The translations under genes were made by a program, and so were the position numbers. Shown one piece after another: positions 19,583 to 31,095 of a DNA stretch of 64,000 bases. The notes beneath the pieces were generated by a model, which searched no databases, was not told the DNA's origin, and was given only the letters and a program-made list of their open reading frames with translations. Source of the stretch: Prostheceraeus crozeri (taxonomy: Eukaryota; Platyhelminthes; Polycladida; Euryleptidae); assembly GCA_907163375.1 (NCBI GenBank), contig CAJQUW010007739.1:57016-121015 (forward strand), given 5' to 3'. Position 1 is the stretch's first letter. Every line of letters begins with the position of its first letter.

Positions 19583-20316
19583 TCTTCTCCGACTTGCGCT
19601 TCGTACCACTGCTGTTAAGGATTTGATCAATTATGTCGTCCACGTTGGGTGGTTTTGGAATATATAGGATGGATTCCATATGCATAGAGAGAGAGGCTAT
19701 TTTATTATCCTTGTGACGACCATAATATAGCCCATTCACTTTGAAAAGGATATCCCAAGTACCTTCTCCGAGCTCATCGCATGTGATGGGTGTTGAATGA
19801 TCTCCCTCCTTCTTATAGTAGGTGCACCAATGTGATACCGGTAGGCAAATGTGATTACCATCCCAAATCTTTCTATAGGGAGTATCCTTGTCATCTCTCG
19901 CCTTCCACTCTTGAGCAAGAGGAGTAGGAATGTCCATATTTAATGTCACGTACTCCTCAATAATATCAAGTTGGTGGCGAATGTACGGACTCACGGGGAT
20001 CAGTATGTAGTCCCCATACTGATTGTGCATTATCTTGACATCCGTGGAAGGGAGCATTCCCGTTTGGAGTACTACGCTATGATCGTCATAACGCAAGACT
20101 TGTTTAAATTTACGCTGTAGCGGTGTAGGATTATGTACCTTGGTTGTTTCTTCAACTGGCCTCAGTTGTAGATGATCTGATCGTAGCAAACCTTGTAACG
20201 TTTGACCGCCATTTTGTCCTACTAGTGCAGCAGATGGAGTAGATGCCTGAAAATCAAAAAGATTGTATTAAGTTTACGTTCAAGGGAGGAGAGGGAGGAA
20301 AGTAGCGACTTACCAT
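19542..20316 (-). CDS. Spliced Polinton gene; possible OB-fold/DNA-binding protein
   Basis: Exon 1 is just the ATG (20316-20314), followed by GTAAGT; the intron is 20313-20247 (67 bp), ending tgattttcag. Exon 2 (20246-19542) continues in frame for 234 codons: a Ser/Gly-rich start, LQTGMLPSTDVKI, YGDYILIPVSPYI, then GTWDILFKVNGLYYGRHK and SLSMHMESILYIP, and a basic tail (KRKSEKNAASKRKSKK). The strand-rich FKVNGLYYGxHK...SLS pattern resembles single-strand DNA-binding OB-folds in replication cassettes, but I cannot confirm this. A TATA box lies at 20421-20430. The coding sequence is intact. Confidence 0.6.
20247..20313 (-). other. 67 bp spliceosomal intron in a Polinton gene
   Basis: On the minus strand the donor is ATG|GTAAGT (20313) and the acceptor tgattttCAG|G (20247). 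Exon 2 is open throughout and joins the ATG in frame. Its length matches the 60 bp introns inferred at 388-447 and 55203-55262. Confidence 0.65.
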
Positions 20317-20420
20317 TTTAGTTGGATAATAGAATAGGAAACTAGAGAGAGAGAGAGAAAATGTGCGTCCGTCACTCGTGTGATTCAACGATGGAATGAT
20401 TCTCACTGTGGAAGGCTCGC

Positions 20421-20430
20421 TATTTATATA
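20421..20430 (-). promoter_or_regulatory. TATA box of the spliced Polinton gene
   Basis: The minus strand reads TATATAAATA about 105 bp upstream of the ATG at 20316, leaving room for a start site and a short 5' UTR. It lies next to the right end of the element and may serve the whole leftward gene set. Confidence 0.5.
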
Positions 20431-20460
20431 GAAATGCTTGATTCTCATTAGATGATGATC

Positions 20461-21475
20461 CTCATTGGACAATAACATCAAGCTGATTCCAAATCTGGCC
20501 TCCGTTTACCAATCCGAGCCTTCATTCGCCCGCTGGAGCTGTTTCTTGGGAAATCCTAACTCTGTCGTTTTTCGTCAATCTCCTAAAATCTTAAATGGCG
20601 TCTCACATCTAAACGAAGACAGATATGAACAAGCCGTTTCTTTCACTGAATTTGTCTCACTCTTAGCTTTCAAACGAGCTATTGCACGACTTTCTACGAT
20701 CTCTAGAACCAAAGTTGGAAGATCGGTGCCGTGGGGGGGACGTCAGCGAAACTTTTTCTCTCCGATTGACTTGAAACTCACCATACCGATGCAGAATTTC
20801 ACGCTGAATCCGAATCTGGCGTCCGTTTTCCCATCCGATGGTTCGTTTTGGCGCTACAGCCCAAAACGACAAAAATTCTAACTCTATCGTTTTTTCGCCA
20901 ATCTCCCGAATCTTAAATGGTGTCTCACATCTAAACGAAGCCAGATATGAACAAGCCGATTCTTTCAGTGAATTTGTCTCACTCTTAGCTTTCAAACGAG
21001 CTATTGCACGACAAAATCCGTCCACTGGAAGCCAAGATCGAAGCTAGCTCTCCCGGGGGGGGTCAGTGAAATTTGAGGAAAAATGTTTTGGTGAAGGTCC
21101 CAGGTCGAAATGCCACACTTTGGAAAATTTTCAAAATTTTGTCCATACAAAGTCACTCTGACACTTAGGATTTTTTCAGGTGAGTTCCGACCTAAAATCT
21201 TGTAACAGCTCTAACTTTTGAACGGCTGGTCCGATTGACTCGCGGCAAAAATGTCGTCGAGCAGTTTTTTCTCCTCTTTCAAACGAGTAGCTGTAAGACA
21301 AATCCGTCCACTAGAACCAAAGTTAGAAGATTGCTGTCGGGGGGGGTCAGTGAAATTTGATGAAAAATGTTTTGGTGAAGGTCCCAGGTCAAAATGACAC
21401 ACTTTGGAAAATTTTCAAAATTTTACCCATACAAAGCCACTCTGACACTTAGGATTTTTTCAGGTGAGCTACGAC
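20461..21475. repeat. Right satellite block flanking the Polinton
   Basis: Two kinds of related repeat. At 20470-21060 there are about two ~320 bp units sharing cttagctttcaaacgagct, at about 20661 and 20984. At 21061-21475 there are one and a half units of the same ~290 bp satellite as the left block, in the same orientation. This last part shares particular variants (gtgagttccg, gtaagacaaatccg, acccatacaaagcc) with the left unit nearest the Polinton and not with the other left units. The right block ends against piggyBac-derived sequence. Confidence 0.85.
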
Positions 21476-21679
21476 AGTCCACCCTCCCAACCTGGCCGGC
21501 ACACCACGCCAACCTGGACAGCACATCACCGCGCGCTACGACGGCCGGCCAGAGGGGGGGGACGTCAGACTCGAAGCAACACGGCGGCACACCACGACCG
21601 ACTCGACGGACAGGAGGGGGGGGACGTCAGCGACGGCGGCCATCTTGCGCGGTCCAGTGGTGGAGTTTTGCTTACTACT

Positions 21680-22489
21680 GGAGACAGGTACTTCACCAGC
21701 CTTGAAATTGCATCGAAACTGCTGAATGATCATCAGCTCACTTACCTTGGTACAATGATGGCAAATCGTCGAGAAATTCCAGCCGTGTTGCACCAAAATC
21801 GAGCAACAAATACTACTGAGTTTGCTTTCGGTGGAAATGATGCGAAGTCGTATACCCAGTGCTGCTATCAAGCCAAAGAAAAGAAGAAGGTGTTTATGAT
21901 CTCCAGTGAACACCATGACAGGGCGATAAGCAATGATGACCCGCACAAGCCAGATGTGATCCTGGAATACAACAGAACCAAAGCGGGGGTCGACTCAATC
22001 GATCAGATGTGCAAAAAATACACAGCCCGAAATGGCACTCAGCGCTGGCCGATGGTTCATTTTCAGAACATTTTGGATATAACGGCAATAAACACTTGCA
22101 GTATCTGCACCATCTGCAACCCTGAAAGCACCCAAGGCAACAGGCGAGGCCGGCGATACCTGCTGTTGGATCTAGCCAAACTCCTTTGCAAAGAGCATGT
22201 GTCTCATCGTCTGTCGCAAACTACAGGTAGGAAACCTGGCGATGTGGAATTGATGACGCAATTCCTTGGAGTAGGGCGTGACCATGGACTCACAGCACCC
22301 CCAGCAAGTGTTAGCGGGCGGTGCGAAATCTGCAGGATCGACAAACATGCCAGAGCTGCAAACAAGGCGACAAAATACTGTTCGGTTTGTGAATCCAATG
22401 TCTGCGCAAGTCATACCAGAGAAAAGAGAGAAGAGAAAAAAGTATATATTTGTCGTAATGAAAATCAAAAATTACAGAGACAATTATGA
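21680..22489 (+). pseudogene. piggyBac-type transposase, C-terminal fragment
   Basis: The frame covers the second half of a piggyBac (DDE_Tnp_1_7) transposase: GDRYFTSLEIASKLL (second catalytic Asp), TYLGTMMANRREIP, KPDVILEYNRTKAGVDSIDQ (third catalytic Asp), RWPMVHFQNILD, and a C-terminal cross-brace zinc finger (CEIC...H...CSVCESNVC...H). The region with the first catalytic Asp is missing: upstream sequence (21480-21670) is GC-rich poly-G material that happens to be open. The 3' side runs straight into an antisense LINE. No terminal repeats seen. Confidence 0.85.
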
Positions 22490-22497
22490 AAAAACAG

Positions 22498-25385
22498 TTA
22501 TTTGCAAGTAAGGTCAGAGAGACCATTAATGACTAGAGAAATTAAAACGACGAAGCTACTTTGCCGGCGATTAGTAGTGCACATTGGGACCAAAACATGT
22601 TTTCGTATAGATTTAGGAATAATGTAACACAACTGATGTCCGGGCTGCAAGCACTTGTTGTAGAAGCTTTTAAAAGCCGCCAGTCTAATTGCATGAAATC
22701 TTATGTCATTACCACAAGAACATTGTGCAGGGCAAATCAGTCGCCTTCCTCGTTTATACAAACTGTTGATAATATGATTAATTTCATAACTGAGAACACC
22801 AAATAACTGAGTACAATACATGATTAAATTTTCTATTAACATGTGGAAAGTCAACCACAATTCGTCATGTTGTAGAACATCCTTCAAGATTTTCAACAAA
22901 TATAGACGTTTTGAGCATCTTCTTAGCAATAAACTGAAATGGGAATCCCGTTTTAAAGTTTCATTCCACACAACACCAAGTAATTTGCATTCGCTGACAA
23001 TTTCAAAAGGGAAAGGAAAATACATCTCAAAGTTTTTCTTTCTTATACAAACACATTTTGTTTTTGACAAATTTAATGTCAGATAATTCTTTTCTACCCA
23101 GTCATTTATAGTATAAAATTCAGATGTAATCATTTCGATAGATCCAGGTACATCAGATTTAAAAATTGGACACACTTGAGACACGTCATCAGCATACATG
23201 ATTAATGATGTGTTATGAGACAGGGACATTATGTTGCAACAATACAAATTGAACAAAAACGGGCCCAAAAGGGAACCTTGAGGAGCTCCGCTAAGTAGCC
23301 TACCTGCAACTCTGAGCTAACAATTGACCCAAATTTGACCCTTTGAAAACGATTACTTAAGTAAGAAGACATAAACTCAACAAAACGTATAGGGAACTGA
23401 AGAAGTCTTAATTTCTGAAACAATACTTTGTGACTGATGGTATCGAAGGCCTTTGAAAAATCATAATTCAAGACCATGCAACCAGTAACAACAGGTTTTT
23501 CTAACAATTCTGTAATAATATGATGTAAGGTAACAAGACAGGATGTTCTACATGAATTTCTTTTATAAGCAAATTGAAAGCTGGGTACACGTTCATAGAA
23601 CGCAATACGCATGGTCGAAAGTATATGATGTTCTAAAAGTTTAGCCGGGACACTTAAAAGTGTGATGGGTCGAAGATTTTCGAAAGAGACAGGAGAACAT
23701 TTCGGAATCGGAGACACAATACATTTTTTCAAATCTTTTGGAACATAACACTGAATGATGATAGAGTTTATTATGTTACACAGTGGCTCACAAATATATG
23801 GCGACGCTAACTTATAGAAACGGTTGCAAATTCCGTCAGAGCCCGTAGCTTTATTAGTAGACAAGTTCTCTAAGAACAGAAAAACCTCATGCGGGCTAGC
23901 TAGGAGACACCAATCATCATCATTGTGATTTGAAGTTGTATATAATTGATCAAACTTTTCAGAAGGTTCAAATCCATTGATAAAAAGAAAAAACCAAGTT
24001 ACTTGGTGCCTCCGTACCAGTATATTTTTTTTGATCTGTTGAAAATAAATAAAGATACACTGAAGTGCACTGAAGTTGCACTTCAGTGTATCTTTATTTA
24101 TTTTTAACAGATCAAAAAAATATACTGGTACGGAGGCACCAAGTAACTTGGTTTTTTCTTTTTATCAATGGATTTGAAGTTGTGTCAGATGAATGGTATG
24201 GAAAGCGGTCTTCCGAGTGAAAATGTTTTGCAAAAGATTCATTGATAGCATTAGCTGCACTCATGGCATCAGAAAACTCATGGAAAATAGGAGCTAAAGA
24301 ATTTTTCACATTATTGCCTTTAACATCAGATACTACACTCCAAATGTTATGAGATGATCTTCTTGACCTCTCAACCCAAGACATTTTACACTTCTTGATT
24401 TCTTCTTTACATTTATGTTTATAGATATTATACATATGAAAATTTTTACAACGATATGCAAACCATCTTTTACTAATCAAATCTTTTAAGTAAGCTGACA
24501 TCCAAGGTTTGTCACGAGTAGACATGGCAATCGATTTACTTGGGATTACAGATAAACATGATTGAAACAACGTGTAAAATATTTCAAGCTTTTTATACAG
24601 ATCATTAACATGATACAATTCATGAAAGGAACACATGTTTAAGCGAGTGATAAAGTCCGCAATATGATAACTCTTCAAATCATATAAAGTACGATATTCC
24701 TTACAATCAGTGTTAGTGTCAATGTTCACTGGGGACAAAAGTATTTGGCAATGTGAGCCTCTACGTCTTGAAGTCAATGGAGGACCAACTGAAGCATCCA
24801 TATATATTTGGTCTAAAGAACGGCTTACTAGAAAACGATCTAGTATCGAAGTACCTCGAATAGGCATTAGCACCTTGTCAAATAGATCATGAGAACTTTG
24901 CAGGAGAGATGTATCAAAGTGATTCAGATCACCACAAAGAATAACATGAATATCAGAGAACATAACAGTTACATCATCAATGAATTCAATTAAATAATCA
25001 GATATCTCTATCGAAGAAGCTACACACCTACTCACATCGGGTGGAATATATAGGGCAAGCAAGAGATAATGCAATGAGCCAAAACGAAATTGCACGATTA
25101 TATATTCGCATGAAAGTTCACTGAGGCGAGAAGCAATTAGACGTTTCACTTTGATAGAAGAACGTAGCCACAAAGCTACTCCACCACCAGAGCGTCCAGT
25201 TCTATCACATCGCAATAAATGATACCCATTTAAAAGAAAAAGTGAATCATCATGATTATCATTTAACTAGGTTTCGGTAACTACAAAAAAATCAGGATTG
25301 AGAAAGTCCTTAGTTATCCGCAAATCATCCATTTTCCCAGGAGTGGCAATTGAATGAGCATTTAACAGTAGTATTGATGGTGCCT
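22498..25385 (-). pseudogene. Non-LTR retrotransposon ORF2 (endonuclease plus reverse transcriptase), decayed
   Basis: Minus-strand ORF2 of a CR1/Jockey-like LINE. The APE-type endonuclease part (25385-24700) includes VVTET, ILCGDLNHFD and SRRRGSHCQ. The linker is followed by the reverse transcriptase: NKATGSDGI, FENLRPITLLS, YDFSKAFDTISH and MYADDVSQV (the YADD catalytic box), ending at 22498. Lesions: an in-frame TAG at 25269-25267 in place of the Trp that normally follows VVTET, a frameshift around 23268-23310 just before the PQGS region, and a palindromic insertion near 23940-24183. ORF1 lies upstream at 25393-26140. Confidence 0.85.
23940..24183. mobile_element. 212 bp near-perfect palindrome inserted in LINE ORF2, with 13 bp direct repeats
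   Basis: Arms pair from 23967 inward and 24178 inward around a loop of a few bases near 24070, with few mismatches. The direct repeat gatttgaagttgt flanks it at 23927-23939 and 24171-24183; removing one copy and everything between leaves the LINE frame continuous. The outer 8 bp of the palindrome are an inverted copy of the target repeat, unusual for ordinary transposons. On the left a 27 bp unpaired stretch (23940-23966) lies inside the repeats. Confidence 0.7.
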
Positions 25386-25392
25386 GGAGACG

Positions 25393-26140
25393 TCAATCAC
25401 TGGTTCTCAAAATAATCTTACCGTTCTTGATCATAACATTTTCCCCATTGTCGCGACGACACTTTAATTCCTGTCTCAAATTTCGTTCCTCCTCTTTCTG
25501 CTGCGGGGTTAGATCAGGCTTTAAAAATACCTTTCGAAACTGATTGGTGTCAGAAAGTTTGCCCAATTTCGGCGCTGCTCGCAAGATGAGATCTCTATTC
25601 ATTTGTGACGAGAGAATTATTTTCATAGGCCTTGGTTTCTGTCGAGATGTTTTGTTGCCCAGTCGGAAACATCTTTCCACTTTAACATCTTCAATGCCAA
25701 TTTTTGAGAACATATTCAATGCATCTTCTTTGTCGCAATTAGCACCTGGTGCATTCGTAGATAAGTGCTCAGGCATACCGAAAACAACAATGTTGTTCTT
25801 ACGATGCTCCCAGTCTTGTAACTCATTCAGAACATCAGTCTTGAGAGTACTATGAATGCTCTCGCTTACCATGACCAAATTCCTCTCCCATTTAATTTCA
25901 GCCTCGACAATGAGCCGCTTGCTTTCAGAAATAAGTTCCCTCCTGATATCCGTAATCGCATCAGACACGGCATCTGCGACAATTTTTTTTCAGAGAGGAC
26001 GAGGAAATCGATGGATTTTGGTCCGCCACATCAACTGCATCTTTCAACACTGAAACTAACTGCTTCTTTGTTAATTTGTCTAACTGTGAGACAGACATAC
26101 GACGCACAGTCTCAAAAGATAAATCGCCTCCGTCAGCCAT
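25393..26140 (-). pseudogene. Non-LTR retrotransposon ORF1 (RRM-type nucleic-acid chaperone), frameshifted
   Basis: Starts at ATG 26140 (MADGGDLSFETVRR) with an N-terminal helical region. A frameshift sits in an A8 run near 25982-25989; the rest is open to 25393. The core has NNIVVFGMPEHL, CFRLGNK, RPMKIILSS and PDLTPQQKEEERNL, the pattern of L1/CR1-type ORF1 RNA-binding proteins. It is followed within a few bases by ORF2 on the same strand. Together they make a two-ORF LINE. Confidence 0.75.
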
Positions 26141-26358
26141 GATATCACAGCAAGAATAACAAAGCCACAAAAATTTATGAAACTCTACAACTCTTCAAGG
26201 TTCAGGTGGTTTGTCGATGAGAAAGTGTTCCAGACAACACGGCCACTGAACAGAACTGTCGATTGATGTTTGCACAACCAAGAAAACGTTAAACTGTGTG
26301 ACTGCCGGAGAAGACGGCCACCGTGCAGAACAAATCACGAAGATCTGCACATGCGCAC

Positions 26359-29300
26359 CAGGGATATATAGAGGTAGGGGATTGATAACTACATCTGCTG
26401 TTAGCACTGACCTTACCAAGTGTAGGGTTAAAATTCTGGTGTGCTGTAATTTGGGAATCAAATAGATTTCGTCACTATGTACCGTAGTCTTTACAATGTG
26501 TACTTCGTGTATGCGTGCGTGGCGATGTCTGTCTTAGATCAGCGGGGACACACAGCCTCAATAACCGCGTGCGCACATCAACCATCGATCGATCGAATGC
26601 TGATTGTATTACTTCGGTGAGACATTGCTTCAGTCACACACAGCTGCAGTCAATATCATTTCCGCTCACAACTTCAGTGCAATATCACTAGCATTCGTCG
26701 TTCTTCGATGGTGTACACGTGTTGTGTCCCGAAGTGCCGTAGCGGCTACAAACCGCTAAAGAATGAAGATTCTCCACAGTCTCCGGTGTCCTTCTTCAGA
26801 TTCCCAACTGATGAACAACAGCGTGATCTTTGGCTTAAACAAATACCAAGACAAAATCTAATAGTGACCAACTCAACAAGAGTGTGCTCAAAGCATTTTT
26901 ACGCCGAGGATATAACATTTACGTCGCTAGATAAACGGAGAGATACAAAAGATTTGCGAACACCTAGAGTACGACCCGGTGCAGTTCCTCGAATTTTCCC
27001 TGCTTTACCTCTGTATCTATCAAAACCACCCGAAACCACCAGACCAACCCATTCATCGACGTCATCAGTACGACTTCTACTTGACAATTCACGCATTGAA
27101 GAATTAAATAACGATCTTTTGACGGAGAGTAGCGTTGAAACATACGATGAATTTTGTGATAAAATTTCCGAAGTTTCGTTGCCATCTGAATTCGTATTAA
27201 TCAGAAAATCTCGACTGTTGTTTTTGCTTATATACCGATACCAATAACTGACGACCAGTCAAACTTCCGACCTCGAATTTTATCTTCGGTCTCTGTGAAC
27301 CAAACGATGGAGGTTAGTGCATTTATTGATAACTCGCCCATTGCAGGAAAAACATTTGCTCACATAATTGATAATAATAGAATTCGATCTTTGGATCAAA
27401 TTTCAAATGTGCTTGCATTGTGCAAATCTCTGGTCAATAATGAAGTCTCACATGAGACCGCAATGAATATGTTTTTACTTTCCTTGCAATATTCCATCGA
27501 TCGACTTGAAACACTTCTCTTGGAGTCTGAAGATATGGACTCGGAAACGTCGAAGTTGCTTCATATTGTTCAATTCTTTAGTGAGCAGATAAGATTGTCT
27601 CAAGTAAATCCCAATGCCCGTCGATATTCGTCTAACATGATAACCCTGTCATTCATGTGGAAAATGACTAGTACTTCCTTGTACAAAAGATTATCGGATT
27701 TTTTTGTGCTCCCATCAATGAGCAGACTTCGCCAGCTATCAAAAGCCGCATCAGTAGAACTAGGAGAAATCGACATTGATTTTATTAGGGCTACGTGTGC
27801 CTCTTTGAATGAAAGAGAAAGATGATGACTCTACTAATCGACGAAGTGTATACTGCTAATAGAATAGAAAATGAAAATGGGAGATACATCGGTCTTACAG
27901 AAACTGGTGAACGAGCAAAAACAGTGTTGACTTTTATGGTGCAATCAATTCTCACTAAATATAAGGAAGTGGTCTGTCTGATCCCGATTACAACTTTAAC
28001 GACACAACAGCTGCGTTATTGGTTCGAAAAGGTTATGAAGAAACTTCATGAACTTCTATTCATAGTTGCAGTTTCTGTTGACAATCATGTCGTGAACAGG
28101 TGAGATGATTATTATTTACATTACATTATACCGATTATATATATTGACAAGAATATTATTACATTATTTTACACTACACTACATACACGGTATTATGATG
28201 CATCTCTAAATTGTACGATACATATAACTCTTTATATATAAATAACTCTTTACTATAAATAACTCCTAAGGGACAAATCAAATTTTTTGTGCATTGCATT
28301 CATATCATCTCTTAAACGAAGTATAAGAGACAATACTATTCGTTGCCAATAAAGATTATATATATATATATTTGATACACGGTATATTGACATAAAATGA
28401 ATGCTCCGTAGGACTGCTTGATTATGATATAATGATAATTTACCTTACCTTAATTGATGTATTGAGAGATTATTCAATACGTTTTACTGTAATTTTATAT
28501 AAGCCTAACTAATAACAAAGCATGCATTATGGTTGCAAATGAAGAAATACTTTTTCCTTATGATTACAATTTGTTTTTAGATCGCTCTTTATTGAGCTTT
28601 GTGGAGGAACCATCAAGCCATACATTGAGCATCCGTTCAGAGATAATGAGAAGTTGTTTTTGTTATTTGACTTTACCCATAACTTTAAAAATTTATTTAA
28701 CAACTGGATCAACAAAAGTAAAATGGAACCTCCCGCTTCAAACTTTCCGGAACTCTTTGGAGGGGAATGTACAGCTTACTTCAAACATTTGAGGCAGTTA
28801 CATGCTCATGAGGAGAATAAACCTTTGAAGGTAGCCTATTCCCTTAAACGCAAATCACTGAATCCTCACAGCATAGCAAGGACATCTCCACAATATGCCT
28901 TAAGTAAGTTATTGAAAATATTCATAAAATATTATTGATTAATAAATTTCAAGTCTTAAATTAATTGATCGATTGATCGTTCGGACGTCAGCTGCGTCCG
29001 AAACGTCCTGTAGATTTATTTTTATTTACTTTTTCAATACACATCGTAACTTAATTTGAGTGTGGCTTTTTCATACATAAAATGTGTTTATAATAACATA
29101 GGGTGGGTCGGATTAAGTCGGACCCCATTTCAACTTTAAGCTTAAATTATCCAATAAACTTTGTCTGCTCTTGAAAATCTGTTTCTCATCTAACTTCGCA
29201 AATGATCATCAGAGAAGAGAAAACCAGTAAACATTATTTTGAAACTTACCGGTAGTTATTTTTTATGTTATTATGTTTTTGAAAAAGCTGTTCATAATTT

Positions 29301-30847
29301 TGATCAATATGCATACTCTTGCCAAATCACTTAGATAAGATTCACAATATACGCGTAACATAAATATGGCTACTATATCTGGACTGAAATGCCATCTATC
29401 TACATGCAAGTTTGTTCGTTGAATACAGCTAATTTTTTCGCGATTTAATTACCTTTGTTTCACAGTTTACAGGCAAACAGTGAACATGTAGGAAAATGCC
29501 TATACATGTGCATATGCTAGCTAACAGAAACATTAAACTCCTATCATTCAATAGACTACTTCATTCCCAGCTCTTTGTGTATTCACAAATGCAAAATGTC
29601 CTTTGTTTAAATATATACCTGTACTTCTACAGTTACATCAATTGCATTTTAGGTGCTCGAAAGCTTGATGATCATTGCAAACCAATTCGATCGAGACAGG
29701 ATGTCTCGGTATTGTTTCTGAAGCAAGCAATACAAGTCTTCAAAACCTGGAAATCATCTAAAATGACTGGTTTAACCTCAGAGACATTTCTTGCCTGCAT
29801 ACAATCGATGACAGCAATGGAATTACTGGCATATCATTTATTGGAGCATCACGATTTTGATTACGTCTTAACTGGAAAATTTTCCTCGGACCCAATTGAA
29901 GGTAGGTTCGGTTGGTACCGTCAGCTTAACGGCGGAAACTTCTACATGTCCATCAAGCAACTCCTACAAGCAGAAAAGAAAATTCGAGTTTTGACTTGCA
30001 TTCAGAAAAACATGATCTTCCAAGCATCTCATCTAGATGACCGATCATCTTTGAGTGTTGATGATTACGCTACACTATCGAATGATCTTTGTTCAGATTT
30101 TATTGATGAAATGAAAACTTTATCCTTGGATGACGTTTCGGTGAATGATGCAAACATCTCCTTTTTTGTTGCCGGATATATAGGCCGAAGCATTAGTCGC
30201 CGGAGACATTGTGATAATTGCAAATTACTGTTAGTCTTACAAGACGAAGAATCCTGCAATTTACCAGAAAGTATTGAGCAATTATTCGAGATGGCTGACC
30301 GAGGTGGCTTATGCAAGCCGACGGATTTCTGTTTCACTGTCACATCGTTCGCAGTGATGTGCTATGAATTTTTGATTAGTCATGAAAGTATTCGCATGAA
30401 GTTTTTATCGTCTTTATACCCGCGTAAACTATTTCTGTGTATTTTATCTCAGATTGTTTCGTCTGATACATCAGAAATGAATTCATTGATTCAACAGAAA
30501 TGTACCTCCGGGCACCTATGTTTCGAACCGATTGTAATATGCGCATTCAACTGTTTTGCAAAAAACGAGTTAAAACGAATGAATACTGAAAAAGAACCTG
30601 AAAAAAATGAGCGAAAGCTCAGAAAAATTACTGGTTCATATTAAAATAAGCTGATATTTTTTGTCAAAATTAAGATTATTTCAATAAAACAAGCTTTCGA
30701 TTGTATTTGGCAGTTCTCACTTCAAAATGTAGATATACATAAACACAAATTTAAGCTTTCATTATAGTTTTGAAAATATTGAATTTTAACCCTACACTTG
30801 GCAAGAGCGTAAAGGAGTTATCAATCCCCTACCTCTATATATCCCTG
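26359..30847 (+). mobile_element. P-superfamily DNA transposon, full length, with TIRs and 8 bp target duplication
   Basis: Terminal inverted repeats of 32 bp (26359-26390 and 30816-30847) begin CAGGGATATATAGAGGTAGG. A 20 bp subterminal inverted repeat (ccaagtgtagggttaaaatt) lies at 26416-26435 and 30782-30801. The target duplication is atgcgcac (26351-26358 and 30848-30855). Inside is a THAP-type transposase gene with at least three exons (26708-30644). Length 4489 bp. It sits just upstream of the LINE ORF1. Confidence 0.92.
26708..30644 (+). pseudogene. P-element/THAP9-like transposase, spliced, two frameshifts
   Basis: Exon 1 (26708-28099) starts with a THAP DNA-binding domain: MVYTCCVPKC, FFRFP, W, CSKHF, then AVPRIFP. 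It continues through NSPIAGKTF, LPSMSRLRQLS and the catalytic-region strand LLIDEVYTAN. Donor GTGAGA at 28100; intron 28100-28580; exon 2 (28581-28903) has CGGTIKPYIEHPFRDNEK, LLFDFTHNFKNLF and SKMEPP; donor GTAAGT at 28904; intron to 29652; exon 3 (29653-30644) has SSDPIEGRFGWYRQLNGGN and CDNCKLLL. Breaks: frameshifts near 27205-27215 and at 27820. Such lesions are few, so the element is young. It cuts and pastes P-type DNA using a RNase H-like core. Confidence 0.85.
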
Positions 30848-30855
30848 ATGCGCAC

Positions 30856-31095
30856 ACTGACACAACCTCACCAAAAGAGCAAATTTGGGATTTTCTCGAA
30901 ATCTAGGACACCAATGAAGAATCGGAGAAAGCACAGCGATGTATGGGATGATCACGATGAAGATGATATAAAATTCCACACTGAACGAATATAGGTAGCG
31001 TCGTAGAGGCAAAAGTAAGCAAATTAGATCGGAGCGTTTATCACACAACCGCACAGCATGGCAATCGCAGCTAGTTAAGCTAACTACCAGCACAG
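30856..31095. other. Short spacer between transposons; no gene
   Basis: It starts at the right target duplication of the P element and runs to the hAT-type element. Nothing recognisable. Confidence 0.4.

Noticed and set aside
3563-20316. Reassigned stop codon or programmed readthrough as explanation of in-frame stops
   Set aside because: TAA, TAG and TGA all occur, together with frameshifts, and the same codons end intact neighbouring genes.
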